Below are positions 13,824 through 34,625 of a stretch of 64,000 bases of DNA, piece after piece. The notes under the pieces were generated by a model. That model did no database searches. It saw only the letters and a program-made list of their open reading frames with translations, and was not told where the DNA came from. This DNA is from Xiphias gladius (lineage: Eukaryota > Chordata > Actinopteri > Istiophoriformes > Xiphiidae): assembly GCF_016859285.1 (NCBI RefSeq), contig NC_053415.1:13242501-13306500 (forward strand). The letters run 5' to 3'. How positions within the stretch are numbered: position 1 is the stretch's first letter; each line of letters opens with the position of its first letter. The position numbers were made by a program, and so were the translations under genes.

Positions 13824-14219
13824 TTAAGTGAATGCCCGTCTGACATTCACTCTTGTTTTACCTCGGTTTCTATAACTCTTCCTCAACGCCTTCTTTGCCT
13901 CCTTCGACAATGGGGCTCTTTTTCTTTTGCTGGGTAGAGTTTCCACAGTTTCTCTCGTTGTTCCACCGTCCACCATTTCCGCTACCTGGGGAAAGCTACC
14001 GATAGCTACTGGGGAAAACAAAAGCGCTCTCCTCTTCCTGTTTTGGTTGTATAATGGCAGACGTACTTCCTTTGTTCCATAAATTGAGCCTTCATTTTCC
14101 CGGGAGATTTCGTACCCAGTGGCAGACAGAATTGCATAGTGAAAGCGAGGCTTATAGGGAACCAATCTAAACACCAATAGTGTCATTATTCTATAAGCAT
14201 TACATAGTGCAATCAACAT
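13824..14219 (-). pseudogene. Fragment of a transposon-type ORF
   Basis: A minus-strand open frame of 131 codons ends in a very basic segment (…SKRKRAPLSKEAKKALRK…, then GKTRVNVRRAFT). I associate this with uncharacterised basic domains repeated in fish transposon ORFs (pattern K-R-x-R-x-x-L-S-x-E… followed by R-G-x-T-R-V-N). The frame stops immediately after the motif, where related proteins continue, so this is a truncated relic or part of a short non-autonomous element. No catalytic domain is visible. The assignment rests on memory of the family and is tentative. Confidence 0.4.
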
Positions 14220-22685
<8,466 letters not shown>

Positions 22686-24810
22686 GTTGGGGGGGTGCAA
22701 CCAGCAGAAAACTCATTTGGAATTCAGCACTGCAACATTGCCATCTTTTGGCCAGACTGTATACTCTAAAATCCCAGGGATACTCCATCTCTAAAACCAC
22801 ACTGAGGTCCTTAGGCAGCTTGACACAAAGGTACGTAATGGATTTATTCTTTTCTTACAGAGGCTTTACATCTTGGCTGCTAGTACAATAAATAAACATG
22901 TTTCATGTGTTTGTTTCTTTATGTTCCATGAGTAATTCCTGATTACAAATATTCTCTTAAAACTGCAGGAATATTGTCTGTCATCTCTTATAAATGTCCA
23001 TTCAATTTTATCTTTCAAGACAATACAGTCTTAATACCATCTATGAATTAAAATGATGTAGCCTGAAGTAAGGATATAACAATCAACTTCCCAAAATAAC
23101 TTGAAGATTACAGAATGTTCAGTACTATTTTAACGCCATTACTCAAATATTACGTGGAGAGAATTTCATGTGATAGCTTGCAAAAACAAATGGACACACT
23201 TTGGCTTTTCAGCTATCATCTACTCTTCTTCTGGGAGTAAATTTACAAATATGTAGTGAACAGGAAAGCTTGAGTGGGTATACTTGTCCTCTACCTGAAT
23301 AAATATTTGTCTGAAGCGCCCGTGCTGTCCTGTTTTCCCACGGTGGTGCATGGGACATCATGGATAAGGGAGAGGATGGGCTCTGACAGAGAGTGACAAT
23401 TCATCCCTTCATCCCCCCTAACTGACATGTCACATTCTCTGATGACTTTATTGTGCTCCCTGTCACTGCACTTAATCTGTGTGTCAGTCAAGCCGGAGCA
23501 GCCCGCACCACCACCTCCAGACAGCAAAGCTAATACCCACCCTTTTAATGACATTAGATTTGGAGTAATGCCATTCAGTATAGCACTGATGTTATCTTCT
23601 ATTTGCATCATTCAGCCACTGACACAGCCAGAGCTCGGCCGATAGAGAGCTGGTCATTTCCCCATCCATTTCCACTCGGATGACAGATGTCAAGATGGAA
23701 ACTGGCTATTATTTACTGTAGCCGTGTTTTTATCACAGACAGACATGATGTCTCACTTTACACCAGGCTGTCAAGCCAATGCATCAAAACCTGTCTTTTT
23801 TTGTTATATTTGGAGTACAGCAGTACAAAGTATACCATCATTTTGATACTTGTTTTTTATTATTAAAATGAATTATTTTGTTATGTTAGCCCTAACTGTC
23901 AGGAGGCAAATTAATAGCACTGATTGCCCAAATCAGGAACTGCATGATGCATTGTCTAATACGACATAATGAACTTTGAGAGCAACAAAGACCATCAGTT
24001 TTATCCTGCAAGAAAGGTGCCAAAACTAACAAATCATCATCATCACAACCACAACATGCTGCTCTATTTGTCAGTCTCGTTAACTTCATAATGTCTTTTG
24101 TGTTCTTGGTAAAAGTTTACCTGCTTAGGCATGCCAAATACCGCTCAGGAAAATTTTCCTCCTCTCAATAAGCATCTGTACTATCCTCTTCAGGTGCTAT
24201 GATGACAATGTAATGAACATGCCAACACTGATTTTGAGTGATTCAAATACCCTCTGCAGTGCGTTTGGTCCTCTGTCACTGAGAATGAGTAAGCAGCATT
24301 ACCAGCCTATCAGCATTAGAGGTAACAAAATCTTTTCTTTTTTTTTTTCTTTTACTGACAGTGCATTTTCTCCCCCATCACAGCTCCCAGTGCCTAATTA
24401 AATGTATTTAGCATCATAAATATTCCAGGGGGACAGGTTGACACAATGAATTAATGTCTCGCCTCAATACCGGAGCCTCTCTATTTAGCTGTGGAGAGAA
24501 AGTTAGCCCCGATGCCAGGTAAATGCTGCTGCTTGCATGTCTTGTTATAAATCAGAGGTGCATTTGTTTTCTAATGCTGTGGAACGGAACATACATTGAT
24601 ACTAATTAAGTCATGGGACTCTCCTATTGAAGAAGAGCTATGTTTGGGGTAACCACAAGGGACAGCAGTTGATTTTTTGATTTAAGGCCATTAGATATTA
24701 ACTATTTTGTAATGTTTTAGCAATCCCATTAGGCTTTTTCTTTACTATTTCTTTTTTCTTTGACTTGTTTTATAGTGTGGGCATTGATAAAAGGGAAAAA
24801 AACTTCATAA
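22686..24810. other. Intergenic sequence, no gene seen
   Basis: No exon recognised. The interval 23280-23720 is unique, moderately GC-balanced sequence that could be a conserved non-coding element. The rest is AT-rich with short homopolymer runs. Confidence 0.5.
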
Positions 24811-25150
24811 ACACTTTTTGATATTTTGGAAGACAAACTTATTCTTATCCTTACCAAGAGTTAGATGAGAAGATCAATACCACTCTCAAATCTGTACAGT
24901 AAATATGAAGCTACAGACAGCAGCCAGTAACCTTAACTTAGCGTAAAGACAAGGAACCAGGAGAAACGGCTAGCCTGGCTCTGTCAAAAGGTAACAAAAT
25001 CTGCCTAGCAGCACCTCTAAAGCTCACTAATTACAAAATTACAAAAAAAAAAGTGTCAAGGTGATGTTCCCAGCCAGGCAACCAGCGTAGACTCCAGGAA
25101 GTTATTGTGCCTGGCCAAGAAGTAGTTGAGCACATAACCCCCGTAACACT
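24811..25150 (+). mobile_element. Non-autonomous TIR element, degraded copy
   Basis: Same family as 8601-9005 but in the opposite orientation. It contains GAGTTAGATGAGAAGATCAA, GGCTAGCCTGGCTCTGTC, CACCTCTAAAGCTCACTAAT and GGCAACCAGCGTAGACTCCA. The terminal bases matching the inverted repeats are worn away, so the ends are approximate. I recognise the internal words as a widespread fish repeat. Confidence 0.7.
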
Positions 25151-28100
25151 GAAACTTAATGTTTTCCTTTCCACGCTAGCAAAGCATACATAACTGTCTT
25201 AACATGGAAAATGATAATGGTATGACTACAGATACTGGATCGAGATTACGGAAAGCAGGATTAACTAGTTTCTGTGACTGATTATTTTTTTCAAACTAAA
25301 AAACGTACACTTATTCAGGGTCTGCTCGTGTACCAAATCATCACTTCCCTATATCGCTCACAGTTTCACGGAGAGGAGAGTGACTTGTCCTGGCATGCGG
25401 CTGTGCCAGGGTGCACCAGCCATAAGCCGATCACTGCTGCTAGGTTGGGGTATTTCCATGGTACAGCTCCCCTCACCTTGCTGGTACATTCACCAGTGCC
25501 CTCTACTCAACAATGCCCTCCAAAAGCCCCTTAGGAAGACAGCAGGGAATTTTGGACGACTTCCTGGGGTTTTGAAGCCCTTCCCAAGTCTTCACACTTG
25601 AAGAGGGAAACATTTCACAGCTTATTTGATGCGCTTTTTTTTAACTTTTTTTTCCTTGCATGAGAAGCAAGGAAAAGTGTCCTAGCCTGTTAACCCGCCC
25701 CAAGAACAAATAGGTACATCTGCCACATTGTGCTGACAGGGTTGGAAAGGATAGAATTACAAGTTATTATGTTCTTTTTAAATCTAGATATTTTTCCTAA
25801 TTTTCTCGCATTTTTTCTTGCCTATGAAAATGTACAGACATCTCTTTTACCTCCTCAACAAGTCTAATTGCAATTTGCAAGACCTAAACTAATTTTACGA
25901 CACAGGAATTCACCGTATTCATCTCCATATTAATAGAAAACAGGAAGTATAAATCCCAATTTTCCAGCAGCCAGCGTCAGTGAAGATGTTCCTTGAGGGA
26001 AAAGGCTGTCTCTTTTCAATTAAAATATTGGTGCTCTCCCCCCGCTTTCTCTCTAGAGTGTCCCTTTTGAGCCGGACTCAGATATCATAATTATGAATGG
26101 CACCCAATCTACATCACTGAGCTTGACAGTTCTAATATCCATATATGCCAATGTACATTTAAGTTAAGGTGTGTTCTATGTTGAATTATGGTACTGTGTG
26201 GAGCCGCTCTAGAACACAGGCCCCTGTGATTCTCATTTAGCTGCGGAAAAGGTTTGACTGATAGGCTCATTTGGATTTAACTCAAGCTCACTGTTCCTTA
26301 GAGAAGAAGGGGACAAACTTTTACATTACTCTTGAAGCCACTAAAAAACTGCACATCTCACACAGTCAACCTCAGCTGTTAAGAGAGCAGGAAAACTGGT
26401 CCCCATCATAAATCACCACATCATCCTATAACATGTTACTGCAAGGGGGAATTTTGCGATGTCCACTTCAACACATCTATGCGACACTATGTTTTAATAT
26501 CTAATGATCATCACATTCAGAAATTTAACCGTTAATAAGTTTGAGTCTCACTCCGGTCCGTGTCAGTGTTCCTGCATTCCTCTCCGTGTGTATGTCATTA
26601 CACCAGAGACAGGAAAGCGCAGGAGCCATTGTCAGGTCAGGCTCTACAAAGCTACGGCTGATGTAGGTGGTCTACGCTGCCTCATTAGTAACAACATGAG
26701 CAGTGGTCTAATGAACTTAAGACAATGCTAATTAATGGAAGAGAACAAAGGCTTAACATTTTTAGAAAGTGTGAAGCACTGAGTCTGCTTGTTTGACAGT
26801 GTTTAAGCCACCTTAATCCGCTTGTGATGCGGAGCATGGTGCCTCGACCACACGGTGCCGGGGCAGGTCAGAGGGAGCAGCTCCATACCTCAGCTGATAT
26901 AGTCACCTGTGACAATCCTTCATGGGCTGATAAAGTAAGGGAAGTCTCTCAAGGAACAGTGCACTGACTTGGCGGAGGGTCTCCCCAGGGATCAGGTGTC
27001 AGGGTTGTCTATCAGAAGGCTGAAAGGAGAAAAGGGACGTGTTACTGGGCTCCATTGTATCCCAGTTGTCATTGACTGATCGGGTCCATTTAGTTGGCTT
27101 TCACACTGAATGAAACCACCTGAATAGATGAAAGCGAGACAGCCTTCCCGACAAACAAGGAGCCCTGGAATATTCATGGAGGATCTGTGAGGAAAAGATT
27201 AATGTATTAGAAATTAAAATGGGGCCCGAACGTATGATCTTGCTCTAACACTTGGCCAGACCTGTGTCACCCGCCGCTAGCGCCTGAAGTCGGCACATGC
27301 CGCTGCCAAGGTGGAGAGGAATCATTAAGCACCCTGCCATTGTGTGAGCAGAATAATCAAACTTCACCCCCCCATTCTTTCCCACAGCACTGACAATGAA
27401 TAATTCTGGAGCCATTTGCAATGTTAACGGCACCTATCTGGGCCATCCATGCCTTTATGATAAGAGCTCCAAATATGCATTTCAACAGTCTGAACAGAAG
27501 CTGCTTCACCGGCATTTCAAAGGACACCTGTCAGTCATCTGAAAGAGCTGTCAGTCTCTGTCACGCAACGGTGCCGGTGAAATGGCCCAAAAGATAATCT
27601 TTACTCTCTCTCTTTCTCTCTCCCCACCTCTCTCTTTCAGATCGGAGCAGTTACATTTGCAATAGAGTGACAAGTGATTTACACTGGAAAATGGATTGTG
27701 TTTAAACTGAAAAAAGGGGGTTTAGTCTTTTAGGCTATGTTATTCTTTGCTGGTGTACAGCTGTATCAAATATGCTATCATAAATGTGATCTGGGCTACA
27801 CTGAATGTCATTACAGTGTGATACCATGAGAACTAGACGGGCTACTGAGCTCAGAGGTGACTTTGATAATTCCTATCTCTCTAAACAGAGCTCTGCGTCT
27901 ATAAGGAGTAGGAGCCGAGATGGGTGGGATCAAACAGGTTTGTGTTTCCAAAAAGTTTGCCCTTCTGTTGTTTCTAACGGGAATGTGTCTTCAAATAGAG
28001 ATCACTGCTGTGTGGATTATCTACCATGCGGGACAACAGTGCCCAGTTATGTCTCTCTATAGGTTTTTGCTTAATAAAATCTATTTTCCAGCACTGCCCC

Positions 28101-31100
28101 AGAGAATAGATGTGCTTAAATGATTTTTTTAATTTAATTCTATTAGACCACTTTGTTGCAGACTGTATTTGCATGGCCACTTGGTTGGCAAGGAGGCTAG
28201 TGAAGCCCACTGCCCCTCTACATATAGGCCAGTAATTTGTTAAGCACGACTAACTTGTGTGCCACCAGCTGTTGGTGATATTTACAGCTGAGTGCAGAGG
28301 ATGTGTTTGGACCAAGGCTTGCAGGGCCAGGTCAACACTAGGCCCAGTCCTACTCCCCTCATGGCCACTCCATGGGCGAGGAAAGCCAGCACTTACAGCA
28401 CAGACCACAATACCATAAAACCACAACACAGGCGTGCACAGAACAAAACACAAAACAAAATTTTACATATACTGGACAGCTTGCTGGCTCAGCAGAGTAA
28501 GGAGTAAGCCATGTGCTTGTGAGTATGAATCTGGAGAATGACCTTTATGACAAGTCATCCTCTCAAAAAATCTCCTCTGGTACTCTCCATAACATACAAT
28601 CCAATAAAGCAGAAGAGACTCGTAGTATGGATGGCCCAGTTGTTTACCTGCAGTACACTGCTCTTCCAATCATGAGGAGAGCACAGCAAAGTTATGGAAA
28701 ATTTTATATCATGCATACCAGATATCAATAGCACATTTCGATCACTGAAGTCCGCTAAAAATGCCTGAAACTGTCTTCAATGTGCTTCCGGGAACTCTGC
28801 CAAAAGCCAGAGTCACTTTAGTTCATCCAGCACAAGCCAATACAAAGCTCTGTGGAAACCCTTATGCTTACCCATCCAAAATTCTTTGTTCTTTTCCAGC
28901 GAGTCAGGCCATTTTCACACAGAACAAACAGCAATTTGACAAGCAATTTGAATTTTAGGCACTCCTCTTTGTCACATAGTTTCCACACCATGTCCGTTCC
29001 TCCAACAATTTCTTCATTGTGGCTCAGGGAGGACATGGTTCAAGAAGTGAGTCACTCGATGAATGTTCACTTTCATTTCAGAGTGCAGTAGGCTGGCATA
29101 ATCCCTGATACTGAACCCTGACTCACCAGGTCTTTTTTAGATTGTGCGCTCTGTCCTTCTTCCATTGTGAAAAAGGACTTGCACTCGCACTTTTGATTAG
29201 ATAAAGTTCAGCTACACACTCACTGATGACATTACATGTGTCAGAAAGACAACAAGACTGTTGTGAACAAAAACATTACAAGGAAACCCACTGAAGACAA
29301 ATGAGGGCACGTTCAGATAATTCACGAGTGAATAAAATGTTATGAGTTAATCAAATGAAGTGAATAAAGGAACAAAAGCGAGCAGTTATCTTGTCTGCAG
29401 TTTTTTTCCCATTCTGAAATCCTCACGGAAATGAATGTCAATAGATGTGCCTGTACAACAGCTTTCTTACAAATTATTCAGTGACTACAATTTTGCAGTT
29501 GAAAAAGTCACACATAGAAAGCCATTTACCCTAGTCACAAATGAGTATGTAATTGAGTCCTTAGGGAAAATAACTCAGCTTAACTACTGGAAATAATGCG
29601 TAAATTCAATACATTTCCTTATGAGCTCATTTGAGTTTGCTGCAATTATATTTGCTAGTCTAGGTACAGATAGGATTCTGCAGCTGAGTTGAGGTGAATA
29701 AAACCACAGCTCCCTTGTATTCATTAAAATTAGCATACGGCCCTGTCAACACTTCTCAGAGGCGCGTTGTAACAATGCCATTTAGCCCTGCATCAAGCAA
29801 TGCCAATGGAATGAATGCATGTGGTGGGTAAATGCCTCCCCACCCCTAGCGACAGGGGTGGAATAGGACTGGCAATGCTGGCTCTGACGCACAAAAGAGG
29901 CTGCGTTTTAACAGCCAGGCCCTGGCCTCTGACCAGGGGCCTTCCACATCAACACTGCTTACCCTCCACCATACCTCCCAGCTACGGGCCCAGCCAACCA
30001 GCTCTATACACGCACTGAGACAGACAGGGAGAGGAGCGGGGCAGGAGAACTGAAGACCGCCAGTGTGTGAGCATGTGTCTAGTGTGTGTTGTGCGTGTGC
30101 ATGGACGTGGGCAGATAGCAGTGAGGAAAGCAGAAAAGAGGAGATAGAAATAAAGATAGTAGCTCTCTGCAAAGTGAGCCTTTGTATCTTCCTTTAACAG
30201 CTTTCTATTGATCTTCCTCGACGAAGTGCTTTCGTTTACCTAAATAACAACACTAAAACTTAAAAAAAAAAAAAAATTCCAATAAATACCCAGAGTATAT
30301 CTCTGGATAAACTTAAAAAATATTCTTATCAAAAGGTGCCAGGAATGAGAGGCCCGTGAAAAAAAGAGCTCTTTTATTGTTGTTTGTCATCGTTACGCTG
30401 AAGCTGCCAGTGAGAGAAGGTATTGTTGCTCAGTGGAGCACACAAGGCCCTAGTTGCATTGTTGTGCCAGGATTTTAAAACAGGCGCCAGTTATCAATAG
30501 ACCACAGACTATTCGACTCACTCGGCTGTGCCTCTCGATACACTTCAGAACATTGCACGCCGAACAGCCAGCCATGATCTCACACAATTGGGCTGCTTTA
30601 CTGACAGACACTTTGTTTCCAGACGGATCCAGGTCTATGTCTAATGGATAGACGGTGCCATCGTTCCAAAGCTCTCAGCTCCTCCATTCAGTCCATATAC
30701 ATTACCATTAGACTGACTACACTATTTCAATTAATGAGCTCTCATTGGGCATATTAGTAGCCAAACTGTATTAAGACATAATTAACCTTGTGATTTGCTT
30801 GTGACAGGAGAAATGGAGTCAGTGGATTTAGCCCCCTGAAAGAGGACACGGAATAAAAGACAGTCTAAGAAGAAGAGAAGGCCTCAGCTGTGCTCTGCAC
30901 TGATCTACACACTGTGATTACCTGGAGCAGAAAACCGAATGTAAAGGCCTTGGGCTGGCTTTGATATTTCCCTCGTACGTTTGTCTGCTATGACCTGGAC
31001 TACATCTAACAGACCTAGACTGGAGGTCAGTAGGAATCAAGGGAGAGGAGAGGAGAAATTAAAATTAAAAGAGGAGCAGAGTTGAAAATTTCCGCTTCCT

Positions 31101-34100
31101 GTTTTACCCCAGATGCGACTCTTGAAATTGGCCAAGCACATACAGGGTTCTCTCTCCGTCTCTCTCCGTCTCTCTACCTCTCTCTCATACAAACAATACA
31201 CACAATCTTTTTTTTCTCTCTCTTTCTCTATCTAACTAACACACATTCACACACCAACACTCATTATGGTTACCTTTTTATCAGCATTGGGTGCCATTAC
31301 CAATCCCACCCCAGCACTAAAAGAACTAGGGCCAACTTTACTCTGCCAAGGCGCTTATTAAAAGATTACATATTCACATTTCTGTAGAACTAACCCTTAA
31401 TGAGGATGTAGGGAGACCCATACAGCTTGTCTTCACTTTATGGGAAACTATAGGCAATAAGATGTGGATGAAATTAATATACACCCTACTCAAGAATCAA
31501 TGCACTGTTGGTTAATGGCAGAAACAAATGAGAAGAGTATTGGATTTTAAACATAGTCCTGTATTCATATGGGTATGCATACTCTCTTTTGTCTCAGTTG
31601 GCATGCCTTTTTAATGATGGATGGATGTTAAGGGCAGTACCTATGGACTGAAGGATGGGGGGTGGCTCTTTCACAAAGAGGACTGAAGGTGTCCTCCAAT
31701 TATCAAGGTATCACACTGCTAAAACTATTAGCATGTCCTGCCTTGTGGCAGCCTGAGAAGAGAAAACGCTTCATTAAGGACTTGATGAAAAAAATGAACT
31801 TATCTCGAGGTAGGTTGAGGTCAAGTAGGTACATAAAAAAAAAAATCAACAAAAGTTCAAAACTTACCTTCGCACCAGCATAAGGGGTTTACATGAAAGA
31901 GGTGGGATTTGTAATTATAAACAGTAATATAAGAAATATCAGTTAAATTAATCAGTTTGTTGCCGAAGCTAGAGTAAGAATAAATTATGTACCTATGTAT
32001 AGAAAGGTATATAGGTTTAAATAAAAGAAAAGCTTGATAAGGTGACCAAATGTGGCATGTGTAGCTTAGCTTCAGTGTAGAGATGAAAAAAATCAGTTGA
32101 GGAACTGATGCACTCATAATTATTTATTTATTATTAATTGAGAGGTTTACAATGACTGTAATTATCATTCATTATGAATTTGGCGGAATTACTTCATTAT
32201 GTAGGGAAGGCAGCTGAAATGAAGTTGGATTCATGTTTTCATATTATTACAAAAAAGGGTGACAGTGAATCTTAAGACATTAGCATCTTGATTCACATGC
32301 AAATGAAGATAGTCACACACGTAGGTAGATAGATCTGATTAACACATATCGCATGGCATTTAACTTGTAGGCTAATTTGTCTAATGGAACAGATGTGGAT
32401 AAGAAAATAAAGAAATGCAGTGTGCGCAAAACTTTTTAACAGCTATTCAAACTCTCCATTATGAGTTAGTTGATGGATCAAGTCCAGCTACTGCATGGGA
32501 ATTTAACTGCATTTTAAATCTGCCATAGCTTTCAGTGACAGCCCACAACCGTTTCTCAAAACATGTTTTTGTGTGTAGAGTAATACAGCCAAGCTCAAAT
32601 TTCTCTGGTCCCTTCAAGCGCAAAATACAAAAGGCCTAGGCTGCCACTACCTGATTCAATCAAGTGTGTTACATTGTATACCCATGGGCAACAAGGCGAC
32701 TTGTATTTTAATTAATAATGTAATACCCTGGTCTCAAAGGCTTGGCCCTTGGCATTCTTGCTGCTTTTTTTGTAAATACTCTCATGATCCCAGCAAAGAT
32801 GCTGGGAGCATTTGTCTACACTCAGAATCATGCAACTGGATTTGATACATAATGTTTGAAACTAAGACTCTAGCAATTCCAGCATTGTGTATGTGAGGGC
32901 AGTTGTGTTTTTTAGCAATATGTTAAAATTCAGGAACCAAGGAAAGTACATTGTGGTACATGTCGTCATTTAGGTAAAGATAAATTAAAGAAGCAGCAAG
33001 AGGGGAGGGAAGAATAGAAGTGTAAAATTATTTTAGGAGTACTAGAAACAACTAAGATGAGAAGAGATAAAAAAAAAAATGATATATCCTATATAAGCAG
33101 GGCACATGGTGTGAATGAAAGTTTATGTTGATGGCTATGAAGACAGAGACATGGCCGTGGGTGCTATGTTGTGAGGAATAACAAGCACAGTGAAGGGTAA
33201 ACGCACGCTTCTTTGGAGATCCTGGACCGGAAAAGAAGCCTGAGGGAGCTCAAGGGCTTATGGGATATGGGCTGTGTTCAACCTTTCTCTGCTGCGGCCA
33301 CACACACCAGAACAACAGAGAATGATGGCACTTTTACAGTATGCCATAAGAAGTATCTACTCATTTGTTCACACATAACAGAAATGTTAACTAAACATAT
33401 AAAAGTGAATGAAGACTGACTCACATTAAGTCATGGGAAACGTCGGTTGCACTGCAGTCATTTGTGTCATGTTTTTAGCCACACAAGTCAAAGCTTTCAT
33501 CAGTGATTTATATCAATATGTATATCAATATTTTATCAGTTGTTGTTTTTAAAAGGTAGTCATAATTTTCAAACTAGAATTGATAAGACAAATTTTTAAA
33601 AAAATAACTATAAAACAATTTTCTTCTATCACAAATTACATTTTTAATAGAACAAACATTTTAATTAGCTAACAGGAGCACAGACACAAGTAAATCTAAA
33701 GTGATTATTCCTGCCCTCAGAGAAAGGCTGTCTCCCTGCGCTCTGTCAAAAGGTCAATTATGGCCCCAAACCGGCATGCAGTGACAGTGACCTGGAAGCG
33801 CTACTGATGACCCCACATCCAGGGGCCCAAAAGAGTTGATCATCTAACATGTAAGCTGCCCGGAGCCATGGAAATCTGACATTTGTCCTTATTCAAATGA
33901 ACACAAACAATATGCATCTCATGCCTCTCCCTAACCTGTGCCAAATCTAAGGCATAGGGACCAGCAGTCTTAATGCATTGTCCTCCAATCCAAGTCCATG
34001 CCCTTCCCTGTGAATACAGCCACACAGCAGTCACACATGGAGCCTGCAGTAAGAGCAGGCTGCAAAAAGGCACCATCTTCACCAGCACCTATACTAACAC

Positions 34101-34369
34101 TGGTCATTATAGTTCTAGTCGACAGTACAGGGGTCACACATTGAAAAGGGGTTATACAGTATGGCAGATTGTTAAGAGTTAGAACAATTCAAGTTATGTC
34201 AATTGTACAATAAGAAATGACAGATTGTTTGTGAACATTTTTCATGTTGATGCTGGCTGTCATTGAAAGATCTAAAATCTAAATCCTTAAAATGGCTACA
34301 ATCGATATTTTTATAATAACGATGGACTAAATTATTGTGTGTAATGTATAAGGGGTCGCTTATCAATTA
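25151..34369. other. Gene desert with possible conserved non-coding blocks
   Basis: No exon chain or known domain in about 9 kb. 26900-27560 is the best candidate for constrained non-coding DNA: it is unique, has balanced composition, and contains words such as CTTTATGATAAGAGCTCC and CAAATATGCATTTCAACAG. 29820-30010, 30480-30660 and 33700-33850 look similar. Pyrimidine-rich runs at 27600-27641 and 31149-31240 mimic splice acceptors, but no recognisable coding exon follows. Confidence 0.4.
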
Positions 34370-34625
34370 TCATCCAGTTCTTCAGGTGCCCTCAGCTCCA
34401 CGGAACTTTATAGCCTCTTTCAACTCATTGTTTTGATTCACTCTTACCGCTCAAAAAAGCAGCGTCCTCTGCTGCAGCAGAAAGCTGTATTCAACATAAA
34501 AGCTCTAAAAACCCACTACCCACTGTACACTACCTGTCCAACACCAAACAGCAGACAGAGCCAGCTAGCAAGTAGCTATTGAACATAATGGAGCATATAG
34601 CAGCTACACGATGTCTGTCGGATGT
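34370..34625 (+). repeat. Interspersed repeat fragment
   Basis: Words such as CTGCAGCAGAAAGCTGTATT, CTGTCCAACACCAAACAGCA and ATGGAGCATATAGCAGCTAC match, from memory, a moderately repeated element of percomorph genomes. No inverted ends or coding capacity are visible, so the boundaries are approximate. Confidence 0.4.

Noticed and set aside
27600..27660. Pyrimidine run ending in TTTCAG, like a splice acceptor
   Set aside because: Downstream sequence does not form a recognisable exon; simple CT-rich run.
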